Positions 21,536-33,173 of a DNA stretch of 64,000 nucleotides are shown here, one piece after another. The position numbers were made by a program, and so were the translations under genes. Source of the stretch: Neocallimastix lanati (nom. inval.) (lineage: Eukaryota > Neocallimastigomycota > Neocallimastigomycetes > Neocallimastigales > Neocallimastigaceae); assembly GCA_016946835.1 (NCBI GenBank), contig JACVTC010000027.1, forward strand, positions 46,001-110,000, written 5' to 3'. Below the pieces are notes generated by a model, which did not search any database, had not been told where the DNA came from, and was given only the letters and a program-made list of their open reading frames with translations. Position 1 is the stretch's first letter, and every line of letters begins with the position of its first letter.

Positions 21536-22373
21536 TAAAACAAAAAAGTGTTAAAAATTTCATTTTTTATAAAGTAAATTTTTAATTAATATAAAGTATT
21601 TATTATAAGAAATTTTAGATAATAGATTTAATTTATTTCATTTATTTTTTTTTAAAAAATTAATAAAAATTTTTTTAAAATAAAAAAATTAATTTTATTA
21701 TTATTATTAATTTATAAATTTTATCATTATTATTATTATTTTTATAATATTAACTTTTAATTTCTTAAAAAGAACTTAAGAGTCTATTTATTGTTTTTCA
21801 TAATTCTAAATTAAATATTGTTTAATCCTAGCAAATTTCTTATTTAAAAAAAGATTAGAAAAAAAACCTAAATAGTTTCGATTAATATTCTAATCATATT
21901 AATCATCGAATCATTTAAGTAAAACCAATACCAATCAGTATTCGGGAAAACCTTTAAGATCGATTTTCTAGATATTTCTATAATAAATAATTGATTTCTT
22001 AATAATAAACAATTTTAATTAAATGTACAAAATAATAAATAAAAAATTAAAAATTGAATAGATTTGTTCAAATTTTAAAAAAAAATTTACTATGATAACT
22101 TTTAAATAATTTTTGATCATATCTAGAATGTCCAAAAATTTAAATAATAATTTTAATGATTAAAATATTAAATAATATTGATAATTAATAAAAATATAAT
22201 TTATTAAGTTTTAACTAATAATTTGTTAATTACTCCTAATTTCAAATAATTTTAAAACAAATAATTATGATGTAAAAATCATATGTTTCTAATTATTAAG
22301 TATTTAATATATTAATACATAATAAGAAATAATAATTATTATTTAAAAATTTATTATTATTTCTTATATTGCT
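21536..22373. other. AT-rich spacer, no gene seen
   Basis: Contains TTA/ATT tracts near 21695-21745. No coding frame. Confidence 0.55.
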
Positions 22374-22375
22374 CC

Positions 22376-22705
22376 TTCTACGTTTTAGTTTTCTGATGAT
22401 TTCATTAAGTCTTTATTACTTTTTGTATATGGTTCTAATTGAGAAATATTAAATGCCGGATGTAAGTTCATGTTTTGAGGAAGTTCTAACCAGTAATTCA
22501 AAAGTTTCCTCCTTTAGATAATCTTGAATGGTCCTAAATACTTAGCAGCTAGTTTTTTAGCAGGTTCATTAGTAAAATAATATCTTTTTAACCAACCAAA
22601 ATCGTTTACCTGGAAATTTGGACCTTTGGAGTATAACTTATCACCAAATTTTTTAAAGTCTTGTTTAGCTTTGATAAGGTGAGTCTTCAAAGCATCACAT
22701 GTGCA
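22376..22705 (-). pseudogene. Gypsy integrase C-terminus (GPY/F module) fragment
   Basis: On the minus strand the frame reads HLIKAKQDFKKFGDKLY, then FGWLKRYYFTNEPAKKLAAK, then YLGPFKII, one stop, and after it LELPQNMNLHPAFNISQLEPY. This is the conserved integrase tail of chromovirus-like and other gypsy elements (the GPF core followed by the LPxxxxxHPxFxxSxL pattern). Upstream integrase and RT are absent. It is a separate scrap, notable because the larger gypsy element at 7.8-12.8 kb lacks just this module. Confidence 0.85.
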
Positions 22706-22726
22706 AGTAAAAAAATGGTTATAATC

Positions 22727-22838
22727 CAGTTAGTAAAATTAAAACATTCATTCGGAAAAATAAATGATTATATAGAAAAGTTTAGAACGTTAACTGGTCT
22801 GTCTAAGGATAAAGAATATATTATTTTGTCATAATACC
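22727..22838 (+). pseudogene. Retrotransposon gag fragment
   Basis: About 36 open codons reading QLVKLKHSFGKINDYIEKFR, then TLTGLSKDKEYIIL before a stop. The spacing Q-L-x-L-K-x-S-x-DYIxKFRxLT is that of the Retrotrans_gag core. It lies on the strand opposite to the adjacent integrase scrap, so the two are different insertions or a rearrangement. Confidence 0.55.
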
Positions 22839-23584
22839 CTATTATCATTGCCCATAAATAAATATTAATTCAGATACATAAATAAAATATCGTATCATTT
22901 TCTATTTAATAATACATAGTTATTTATTAATAACTATGATTTCTTAGTCAATTTGTCACGAATATTAGTGGATTTATAATTGAAATTCACTAATAGATCA
23001 ATTGAAATTTAATTTTGTTATTGGCAAAATTATTTTAAATTCGATTTTAATTATAAAAATAAATATTAGGAATATTAAATAATTGGAAACAAAAGGGTTT
23101 GGACTATTTATTAAAGAAAATTTAAATTAATTTAACCCTTTAGAAATTGACGAAAATAACTTGAAGAAAAATAACAATAACTCGACAAATAATGGAAATA
23201 TTACACTGTGATTTTCCCGCTAAAATTATATTCATTAGAAAGCCACGACTAAGAACTATAACATATGTAAATTTCAACTTAATTGGAACACTAGGAAACG
23301 AGATATCGGACTTTAAAGAAAATTTCGAATATAAAAAATAATTTAATTATTTTAAATAGACCCTAAATAATTAAGTAGTAATTTATATAGATAAAATCTT
23401 TAACTTGAATTTTATATTACTAATTCATATAAACAAATATTAATAATTTATACAGAATTAGTAATTAGTAATGATTTATAATATTTTAAATAAGTTAATA
23501 AGTTTTAAATAAATTATATTAATAAGTTAATTCAATAATTTATTGAAAAAATAAACATAAATTTAATTTATTATTGTCCTTAAT
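22839..23584. other. AT-rich spacer with decayed patches
   Basis: A patch at 23090-23340 is less A+T-rich, but no frame is readable. No LTR edge is identified for the copia remnant that starts just to the right. Confidence 0.45.
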
Positions 23585-24149
23585 ATAAGGTGAGATTCTT
23601 TTTGTAATATCCTTAGTTATACAGGCTGGGGTGTCTTCTTGAAACATTCTCATACTTGGTGTAAAGAAAAATTATTATAGTCCATGATTAAATAAGAATT
23701 TGAATCATTACTGAATCCCAAGAAAAGACCGTTTTTAGCATTAGGATCTAATTTTCCTTTTTTTTGGAGAGAAATCCTTTTAATATGCGATACATCCATA
23801 AATTTTAACATGAACGGGAGTACTATACAATACTTCATTATGAAATTGATTATTAATTCCAGAATGAAGTAAAATTATAAAGATATTTGGAATAACGGAT
23901 AGCAAAGTCCCAAAATCTAATGTTAAGTTTGCTCCACCTTAGTAAACATTTTAAAGAATAAAGAATTGTTTGATTAAAACGTTCAGCAATACCATTATTT
24001 TTGGAATTTCTTGGAGGAGAACAGAATTTTCTAATATCTTTTTTTTTTTCAGAATTTATTGACTCTTCTACTAAAATATTCTTTACTTTGGTCCGATTTG
24101 AAATTAATAATTTTATAGTTTGGAAAAAGATTATATAAATATTTGAAAA
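23585..24149 (-). pseudogene. Copia integrase, second half, and post-integrase segment
   Basis: Beginning beside the LTR at 24149 the frame reads FFKYLYNLFPNYKIINFKSD, the second catalytic Asp region. After a frameshift near 24060 comes FCSPPRNSKNNGIAERFNQT, carrying the NGxAER motif with the catalytic Glu. Further on (23838-23650) KIYGC-equivalent sequence is followed by KGKLDPNAKNGLFLGFSND, the standard copia post-integrase motif. Several stops and shifts are present. Confidence 0.85.
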
Positions 24150-24154
24150 AATTA

Positions 24155-24900
24155 CATAAAGTGTTTTATGCTAAAACAGATTATAATAATACAAAAAGAC
24201 TATTATAAAATAAATTCTTTTTATTAAAAATATTTGGTTTATTAAAAATCTTTTATTAAATAGTTCTTATTATGTTATGAACTATCAAATTATAAAAAAT
24301 AACAATTACATTTTTTCAATTAAAGAAAATTTACAATATTTATATTTTTTCTTAATTATATTCTAATATATTAAATTAATTTAATTTACATATATTCAAT
24401 TTAAATATTAATAATAATTAATTTTATAAAATAATAAAATATTTAAACTAAAACTAATTATAGTATAATTTTCTAATTAACTATTTTTTATTATAACTAT
24501 TTTTTATTATAACTTAAATATTTTAACTAATTTAAAATTAAACTAAAAACTATTAATAATATTAAACTATACTATTTAAATAAATAAAAATTTAACAATA
24601 ACAGATTTGGCGAATTTTTTGTATTTAATAAATATAAATTTAAATAATTTAAGTTCTAATTTATAATTTTAAATTTCAATTATTAATTTAAGGAGAAATA
24701 ATTATTTAAAGTATTTAATTCATGTACGTAAATTTGATGTATGATTTTTCGTTTACATAAATTTATTGAAATACGCTTTAATTCATAAATTAATGTAAAT
24801 TACATAATTTTATTCAAGATATCGTGGAAGAAATTTCATACATAAATTAATGTAATAATGAATTACATAAATTTATTAAAAATATAAAGATATCTTTACA
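24155..24900 (-). repeat. Solo LTR inserted in copia integrase, TSD aatta
   Basis: Plus-strand start CATAAAGTG at 24155 (decayed TGTAAAG), end GATATCTTTACA at 24900, flanked by aatta at 24150-24154 and 24901-24905. Excising LTR plus one duplication fuses the two integrase halves in one frame (AIDIN joined to FFKYLY). In its own orientation the LTR starts with a perfect palindrome, AAAGATATCTTT. Confidence 0.93.
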
Positions 24901-25547
24901 AATTAATATCAATTGCATCTGATTTTATTTTCATTGTGAATATCCAAGCTTTCCTAGAGAATTCATCAATAAAAGTAACGATGAATTTAAAACTAAAAAA
25001 TGAATCAGGGAAAGGAGCCACAATGTCAGAGTGGATATTATTTAATAATTTGGTGGCCTTAGGAGTTACTCTATTGTGAGGTAATCTTATCATTTTAGAT
25101 ATACCACAGATAATACAATTATACTCATTATTAAGACTAGTATGTTCTTTTAGGAATTTTGATAAATCTTTATGATAGAAGTGACCAAGTCTTCTATGCC
25201 AAAGATTATTGTTTTCAGTGTTCATAATTAGATTATTATATTTATTATATATTTTAATTCTGAAAGTGTTTCTTTCATCAATTGACCTATAAGTGTTAAT
25301 AGTATTGTTATCATTGTCTGTAATGATATGGTGTGGCTCATTGTTAATAAGTTTAGTTATTGAGATTAATTCAGTGTAAGCAAATTGTATTCCACTTATC
25401 AAATTTTTATTTGTGTATTTTGAACAAAATACTTTGCTTAAAGTAATATCGTAACCGTTAATTTTGCCTTTGTATGTACCAAATCCCTCGAATTCCATTT
25501 CAGAATTGTTGGCACAAGTTAAATTTATTTGTATTTTTTAAAGTTAG
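24901..25547 (-). pseudogene. Copia protease end, gag-pre-integrase domain and first half of integrase
   Basis: A 198-codon open stretch. After the protease end (EFEGFGTYKGK) it shows LWHRRLGHFYHKDLSKFLKE, the H-x3-H part of the gag-pre-integrase zinc finger, then CIICGISK for the Cys pair. IHSDIVAPFP gives the first catalytic Asp, and FIVTFIDEFSRKAWIF follows. It runs straight into the LTR at 24900. Before insertion the frame continued into the segment left of 24150. Confidence 0.9.
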
Positions 25548-26690
25548 TTAATAAGCTTCTGTCATTAGTAATGTGTACAATTGCATCAGAATCATATATT
25601 CAAGTTGATTTGTTGTCATTAGTTGTGCAATCGTTATTGTAACCATAATTATTAATATAATTAATATTATCAATGTAATTAATATCATTATTAAGTTCTT
25701 TATGTAAATTATTATTTTTAGATTATTGTTATTATTAAAATTTTTATTTGATTTATTTTTATCATTTTTATAATTATTAAGGTTATTATTAGATTTATTT
25801 AAGTTATTTAAAAATTCAACATTATCCAGATTATTGTTAATCATGTGACTTAAATTTTCATAATTTATGTCGTCATCATAATCAACAAGTAAATTAGTAT
25901 TATCGATGCTATTAATATAATTATTACGATTTTTATAATTTTTATTATAATTTTTATTATTTTTTTAATTTTAATAATTATTTTTATCATAATTAGTATA
26001 TTTTATTATAATTATTGTTATTAAATCTGTTGTTATAGCTTTTATTATTATTAAATTTAGTTTGATTGATGGTTCCATTTGTTCTTCCATTATAATGACA
26101 TTCATTAGTTAAATGGCTTTGTCTACAAATGTGACAGTATTTGTTAGGAATTCTTTTTCTTTGAAAATTATTCTGTCTGTGGCTTTTGTTCCTGTAATTT
26201 CTATTAAATACTAGGTCTAAATCCATGGGATCATTATAATTATAATTATTACGATTATTATGATTAATTTGTGGTATGATTATTTTTTGTTCATTCATAC
26301 ATCTTATAAATATATTTCTGGATTTGATAAAATCATAATAATCTTCAGCTGTTTTACCAGATTCAGGCAGGAAAGCAATTTATAATTCCTTTGGTAGTGC
26401 CTTAAACATATACTGGATCATGTCATAAGCAGATTCCAAATCCTCAATGTCTTGATAAATTGATTCATCCACAGATTTGATGATAGTAAAAATTTTCGAA
26501 TTGTTTTTATCAATTTCTCCAAAGTTTTCAAAGTCTTTATCAGCTTCATTAAAAATATTGGAAGTGACGTAATTAGAGAAGTCTTTAGCTTTCAAAATGT
26601 TAATGAATAACTTTTTCCACATTTTGAAGTTGGAACCCTTGTAAACGAAACATTCAGCGCTCTCAGTTATTTTCGATCGATGAGACTCTT
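25548..26690 (-). pseudogene. Copia gag, zinc knuckle, Asn-rich linker and protease start
   Basis: From about 26670, without a visible ATG, the frame reads FVYKGSNFKMWKKLFINIL and on to AYDMIQYMFKALPKEL (stop at 26380), a copia gag of the UBN2 type. After a shift, 26298-25993 contains a zinc knuckle CHICRQSHLTNEC, with CX2CX3HX4C spacing, one residue short of normal. An Asn-rich low-complexity part follows (AAT/ATT codons). The protease start near 25590 reads IYDSDAIVHITND, where the usual DSGA has become DSDA and the preceding Trp codon is TGA. Confidence 0.82.
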
Positions 26691-27817
26691 AATCTATTAA
26701 AAGGTTTATTAATTAATATAAGTTTATGTATAGAATATAAATAAATAATTAACAAAGATTTAAAGAACAGACAAAATTACATGTTGCTATATTTAATTGT
26801 GGCTTGTTCTCTATACATATTAATTTATAATAACAATGTATTTAATGTAATATAATTTAATATTTTATTAAACTTAAGCTAGAATATAAATTTATATCAA
26901 TAAAGTTAACATTACTGAAATGTAAATAACTGAAATTGAGATTTCAATTCAGTTATAATTTCAACAAATAAAATAATATTAATTTCTGATTTAATAATAA
27001 AGTATATTAAATATATTATTAGATAAAACAATATAATTAAATATTTTAACTACCAATAAGAATTGAGATAAATTAGTATAAAATTGAACTAATGTTAAAT
27101 ATTTAAAAAGGGGAATTCTTACAGAAATATATTAAATTATTAATTTGAAATATAAAAACAGAGAAAATAATAAAATACTAAAATACAAAAACAATATTAT
27201 TATCTTTGTTTAAATTAATTTCTATTTGAGTGTTATTTAATTATTATTATTAGAATATACTATTTTATATTAAGAAAACTTGTTTGTTCCGACCCTAAAG
27301 TGACTTTTTTCATAAAGTAGAGTATCATTTCTTTATTCGATTATTTACCCAATATATAATTTATTCATTAATTAATAATTATTTAACAAGTTAATATGTA
27401 TTTGAATACTTAATTAGAGTTTTAGTTAATTTAAATTTTACTTTATATAGATAAAATTATTTAAACTGAGTGGTTAGGTTAAAAGGTAAGGTATCAGGAT
27501 TGGCCTAAAGCTATTACTTGGAATAATCTAAGAATCAGTAGACATAAAATGGTCCTAAGAGAAGTATTAGAAATAATAAACAAAGGATGTGGCTTAAAAA
27601 TTGCCCAATACAATGGTTTGCCTTGACCAGGAATATTAATAGTCCGAAAGTTGTAGGCCAGAGTATATTACACCAAGGTATCACGTATATTTTCGACAAA
27701 TGCTTTTAATGTAACGATTGGTGTTAAACACGACAGGTCAGTGCAATTTGAAAAAGGAAAGTTATTTGAAATATGTTTTATAAAAATATGTTTTATCAAT
27801 ATTTAAAAATTTAAAAT
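26691..27817. other. AT-rich spacer; undeciphered patch at 27.45-27.78 kb
   Basis: The patch at 27450-27780 has clearly higher G+C (for example ggattggcctaaagctatt, ggtttgccttgaccagg) but stops in every frame and no RNA fold that I recognise. It is probably an old gene or transposon fragment. The rest is plain A+T-rich spacer. Confidence 0.45.
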
Positions 27818-27822
27818 AATAT

Positions 27823-28466
27823 TGTAAAGATTTAATAAATCTTTAATACATTAAATTGCTTAATTTTTCGTACAATTAATTTATTTAATATATGAATTTT
27901 TTTTAATATAAAATTTATTGAAATAAAATTTCATTATTTTTTAAATTGAAAACATTATTTAATTAGTTTAGTTAGCTTAGTTTAATTTTAAATAGTTAAG
28001 TATTAATTTAGGAATAATCTTAAATAGTTAATATTTATAAAAATAGTTTTTCAATATTAAATATATAATTAAAATTATTATAAGTATTAAAATAATAAAT
28101 AAAATAAATTATATAAGTAAATACCTTAATAAATAAGCAGGTCAGAAAAGTTTAAAAAATTATTTTTAGTTTTAGTAAATTAATAAATAATAAAAATTAT
28201 TAATTAAAAAATCTTTTGTTTATAAATAAATAGCTTTATATATATAATTAAATAACATCATATATTAATAATGTAATAAGAAAAAAAATAAATACATGTA
28301 ATTTTTCTCAATTAAATCGATGTATTAGTTATTAATTATTTTACAGTTAACATAAGAGAAATTTATAATTAATAAAAGAATTTATAAAAGATATTACTTA
28401 TTTTTTTTGTTTAAATTGTAGTGTTTTTTATTGTTATAATCTGTTTTAATTGACGGATTCCTTACA
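27823..28466 (+). repeat. Solo LTR, 644 bp, TSD aatat
   Basis: Begins TGTAAAGATTTAATAAAT at 27823 and ends TTCCTTACA at 28466; aatat occurs at 27818-27822 and 28467-28471. More diverged than the other LTRs, but with the same terminal bases and the same terminal stem (AAAGATTT, AAT loop, AAATCTTT). Confidence 0.92.
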
Positions 28467-28471
28467 AATAT

Positions 28472-28995
28472 TTAAACAGTTAACCGATGTAATATTTCAA
28501 ATTACTTGTAAGTTAATTAAATAGTTAAAAAATAAGTTATTTAATAAATTAATTAAAAGTTAAGTAATCAAAGCATGAGGAAAAAATATTTTTATTCTTG
28601 AAGGCAGCACTATTTATATTTTTAACAGAAAAACAGTTTTAAAATGTAATAATCATTTTAAAAAAAATATTTAGAAATATGTTAGTAATAATTAATAATG
28701 AAAAACTTCAAGAAAATATATTTTAATTGATGAAAATGAATCTTAGAAAAAGAATAAAATAATTTTTTAAAATAAGAATTTTTAAATTCATTTCTGTTGA
28801 ATTACAAACTGAAAGAATTTTTAACTTTCTATAGTTTATACAGAAAGAATATTCAAGAAGTTATTATTAATAATTAGTAAATTAATTAATTTTGAAAAAT
28901 AGGTTGAGGGGTGAGTATAACATATGAAGTATTGATCATGGCCAAGGTAATTAATTATTGGACCAAATCCTAACTTTACTAAATGAAGACTTCGT
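28472..28995. other. AT-rich spacer, no gene seen
   Basis: Plain A+T-rich sequence between the solo LTR and the LTR fragment. A slightly less biased stretch at 28905-28995 has no readable frame. Confidence 0.5.
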
Positions 28996-28997
28996 TA

Positions 28998-29087
28998 CAA
29001 TTACTTTGTAAACGTGAATTACATTAAATAATTTAATGTACAAGATAAATTAATTAATGTATTAAAGATATTGATCATATCTTTACA
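28998..29087 (-). repeat. LTR fragment (first 90 bp of the 12853-type LTR)
   Basis: Read on the minus strand it begins TGTAAAGATATGATCAATAT at 29087 and follows the start of the 12853-13548 LTR almost base for base to GTAATTCACGTTTACAAA, then diverges. The remaining roughly 600 bp of LTR are missing. It directly abuts the lectin-like pseudogene, which it therefore appears to truncate. Confidence 0.85.
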
Positions 29088-29480
29088 ATATCATTTCCAA
29101 ATTCATTAACAACTCTAAATGTTCCAACATTCAATATCTGTAAACTATAATTTTTATTAAAATGATTATTCTCATTGTTAATAATACTCATAATATTATC
29201 GTATCTATTTAATATTCTCATTACCCCATCTTTTCCTATTATTAATTTGTATGGTACTTTTCCCTGTCATAAATCCAATGTTTTGGATTGCCAAATGGTA
29301 ATTTTATTATCTTTTAATACTAAATTTCTATCTTCTCCCAAAATTAATAGAATCTCCCATTCCTTATAGAAGCCGATAGTAGTAATTTCTTCATTGGCTC
29401 CATCTCAAAAATCTCCTAAAGAAAACAAAATTCATCCAGTCGCTTTTGAGATCTCTCACTGCGCCGAAACAATCATCTAT
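29088..29480 (-). pseudogene. Bulb-type lectin-like domain gene fragment
   Basis: On the minus strand a frame reads ILGEDRNLVLKDNKITIWQS, then after one TGA, GKVPYKLIIGKDGVMRILNR, then YSLQILNVGTFRVVNEFGND up to the LTR fragment. The repeated pattern of NLVL, IW.S, PYKL, DG.. is that of B-lectin (D-mannose-binding, GNA-like) beta-prism repeats, which occur in secreted proteins of anaerobic fungi. An upstream piece in another frame (LFSLGDF, EEITTIGFYKEWE) belongs to the same gene. Stops and shifts plus the LTR truncation make it a pseudogene. The family call is moderately secure. Confidence 0.6.
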
Positions 29481-31015
29481 ATACGACAATATAAAAATCT
29501 TAACAGTTTAAAATTTTAATTTAGGAATTAATGTGTTTTTTATGATATCTTGTATCAAAATGGTATGGTTCATGATTTAGTTAGGAATATAATAATAATT
29601 AACTCAAAAAAATAAAATTACAATAAAATAATTTTGTTTTTGATTTAATATTTATTTATTTAAAAATTATAAAAGAAAATTAATATTATAATTATTATAT
29701 TTAATAAAAAGTAAGTTGCTGATAATATTTTATTTCACTAAAAATTACATATATTTATATTTTTTTATCAAATTAAAATTTGTAAAGCCTAACTATTTCT
29801 TAATAAACTTATTATTATTTATTTTAATAAATAAAACATTTAAATTGAAATTAAATTATTATTTTAGTTAATAATATTATTGTTATAAATAGTAGTTATA
29901 TATTATTGAATTATGAATTATTTAATAATAGTTTAATATTAATATATATAATAAAATAAAGAGATTATACAGAATATTTTATTGTAATTAAGTTAAATTT
30001 AGTAATTAAAAATAAATTTAAATTGATAACGAAAATTTTAATAGCTAATTAAATAGATTTGATTATTTCAATATAAAATATTATATAAGGAATATAATAT
30101 TAACATATTGGGTGGGCAAGGACACTATTCTCAATTAAAGATTTTAATACAATATAATGGAATGGGATAGATGATTTAATAAGGAATTATAAGTTGATTG
30201 GTGATTTAACAACTTAATATCTCTATTTAGAAAGATTTAAAGAATATTGGAGAGTTCCAATTTTAAGGAATAGAATAATCTATAAGGTTAGAATAATTTA
30301 TATTATTCTAGCACAATTAGTATTATTTGTTCGTTCTGTATTAAAAGTGTTATGGTTCGGGATTATTTTAGATTTTTATTAATTTTATTTATTAATTTTA
30401 TTTATTAAAGTCTCTTTTATATATAAATATATATATATAAAGACTACATTTTAATTATTGAAAAACTTCACTTATTTATACTTTTTGAAAGAAAATAAAT
30501 ATGTAAAGCTTTTCTATATTCATAATCTTATCTAAAAAAAATATCAACTATTACTAATTATTCCTAATTTTATATTGAATTAAATTAACTAATTCATAAT
30601 TACTTAACCTTTAATAAATTTTGGTTGTATAATTTAATATATTACTTTTCATATACTAAAACTAAATTATTTAATATATACTAAAAGAAATAAACAAAAT
30701 TTAAAAAGATTTTACAGAAAAATTATGTTATTTTAATCAAGAAAATTAATATAATATTCTTATATTTTATATAAAACAAATTTAAAAACTATAATATAAT
30801 GATTATTTATTATTAGTCAATTCAGATTTGATTTTGTTTGTGGGGAATTGAATAAAAATTTTAAAAATAAAATAATATATTAAAAAGAATACATTTTAAT
30901 ATTGATATAATATAATAATATAATAATAATATAATTAAAAATAAAAATAAAATAAAATATTAATATTGATAATAAACATTTCAATAAAATAATAAAATAA
31001 AAGTTATATTATAGA

Positions 31016-31110
31016 TATTGATATTAATAATAAAAATACATAATTATTGATATTAATAATAAAAATACATAATTATTGATATTAATAATAAAAATACATA
31101 ATTATTGATA
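31016..31110. repeat. 29-bp tandem repeat, three units
   Basis: The unit contains attgatattaataataaaa followed by atacataatt and is repeated three times with no visible differences between the copies. Confidence 0.88.
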
Positions 31111-31378
31111 ATATTTTAACCATTATTTAATAAAAATATAAAGAAAAAAAATTATATTTATAATATATTTTTTTTATTATAGAAAATATAGTAAAGTAAT
31201 ATTAAGTAAAGAACAATATAATGAATTCTAAAGTAAGTTGAAATTCTGGTTAATAATCCATTATATATTCGTTCTTTTTTTTATATTTGAAATTTTGAAA
31301 TGTAATTAGTCCAAATTTATATTAATTATTCTAAAAAGGTTATAATGCATTATAGAACTTTATAAAAACGCGTTCCCC

Positions 31379-31596
31379 GGTTTTTATGGGAGTGTTGCGT
31401 TTCGACATAATTTATGTTTGATCATTTATTCATGTATTATAATGTGGCTTGTAAATATAAATAAATATAATAGGGTTAAATATTTTAAAATAAAAAAAAA
31501 TAAATAATAAAGTAAAATAAATTTATACGAATTGTACAAATATTTATGTTGATTATACATAAATTATGTCGAACTGCACCACATTCGGTTTTTATG
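31379..31596. repeat. Imperfect inverted repeat, MITE candidate
   Basis: The left arm holds ttcgacataatttatgt (31401-31417). The right arm holds its exact reverse complement, acataaattatgtcgaa (31557-31573), with further partial matches outward and a shared ATCA-type inner edge. Arms are about 45-50 bp with a spacer of about 115 bp. G+C is locally raised (cgcgttccccgg at 31369). No clear target duplication was found. Confidence 0.5.
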
Positions 31597-32433
31597 TTAT
31601 ATTTGATATAAAATGCATATGGTTTTAAATATTCAAAAAGAAGAAAATATTGAATGAAACAAATGAGTGATGAAATGAGATGAAGCGAAAGATAAGAATT
31701 AGCATAATCAAATTACTTTTCTTGGAATAATTTCATATATATATATTTTTTTATTATTATATCTTCTATATTTATTATTTGTTATTAACAAAATATATAT
31801 ATAATTTAATACTCTATATATTTAAAATAAAAACAAAAGTTGTACATCAACATATAACATATATGTTTAAGATCAAACTAAACGTTTATTTATATATATT
31901 TAGAAGTAATTTTATTTCTTAAAAAAAGATTATATTTTAATAATTATTAAATTAAAAATTAGAGTTTGATCTCCAATGTATTTCTCTATATATTGATGTA
32001 TGATTATTTTTTTATTTTTATAATTTTAATTATAATATTAATATATTTTAAACAAATAATAAGTAGAAATTAATATAAAAATAAATTGATTTCATATTAT
32101 TAATTTATTTTCCTAATATTAATATGTATTTATATATTTATACATTTAATTAAATAATGAAAAAATTTCAAATAAATTATAAATTTATAAATACTATTAA
32201 TTATATTATTATAATAAACAAAAGATTTTTAATATTTTAATTAAATATTTTTATTTTTATGAACTTTTAAGATACGCTATTTAAATATTTTTTTTTTTTT
32301 AAAAAAAAATATATATATTAATAATGAGATAAATTTTAAAATTGTTAATAAAAACAATATTCATTTCTATCATATTAATTGGAAAAGGATTATATATATA
32401 TAAATATTTACAGTTAAAGAAATAAATAAATAA

Positions 32434-32473
<40 letters not shown>

Positions 32474-33095
32474 GAAAAGAAATATAAAGTTTAATTATTA
32501 CTAAATATTTTAAAACAATAAAGGTTAATATATATAATGAAATATATAAATGTAATATTGACCTTTCGTTATTAAAAAATGAACCATTTAATTCAATATA
32601 ATAAATATAAATACAATAGCAAAATTCATTTTTCATAAGAATATATATTAATATACATTATATTTTTATTGTGAAATTATTTGAACAACGAAAAATATAA
32701 ATGTAATTCATACATCAAAGACATTTAAAAAGATGTACAATACATATATATTATGATAAATCGTTATAAAAAAGCATTTACTCTAACGATTTATTATTGA
32801 AATTAAAAAATATATATATATACATGAATTCAATATATGATATATCTATCATTATCAACCATTCAATATATGATACATCATTCATAAAAGTTAACATATT
32901 ATTCATATTCATTGATATTGTTTTGTATATATATATTATATGAATCATTTAGAAAGACAATACTTTTATACATAAAAAAAATAAATATATATAAAAAATA
33001 AATTTTTTTAATTATATACTTAAATAAACTTTTAATAATAATATGCATATATATGTAATTCAAATTAATGTTACTAATTAATTTATTTTTTATTG

Positions 33096-33126
<31 letters not shown>

Positions 33127-33173
33127 TTAATTTTTGTATTAAATTATATATTTTAGAAACAAAATTATTTAAA

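Larger units (their letters stand above)
23585..26690 (-). mobile_element. Ty1/copia retrotransposon remnant (gag, protease, integrase; RT missing), split by a solo LTR
   Basis: On the minus strand the order is gag, CCHC knuckle, protease, gag-pre-integrase and integrase. Integrase preceding RT is the hallmark of copia. The copy ends near 23585, within the segment after integrase, so RT and RNase H are absent. An unrelated LTR (24155-24900) interrupts the integrase. No flanking copia LTRs were recognised. Multiple stops and frameshifts make it dead. Confidence 0.9.
29481..33173. other. Long AT-rich intergenic region with a tandem repeat and an inverted repeat
   Basis: No gene seen over 3.7 kb. 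It contains three 29-bp tandem units at 31016-31110, an inverted repeat pair at 31379-31596, an A run at about 32436-32468, and TTA repeats at 33101-33127 just before the cornichon gene, whose promoter must lie at this end. Confidence 0.6.

Noticed and set aside
29175..29369. Plus-strand 64-codon open frame
   Set aside because: Antisense of the lectin-like pseudogene, whose minus frame is more protein-like.
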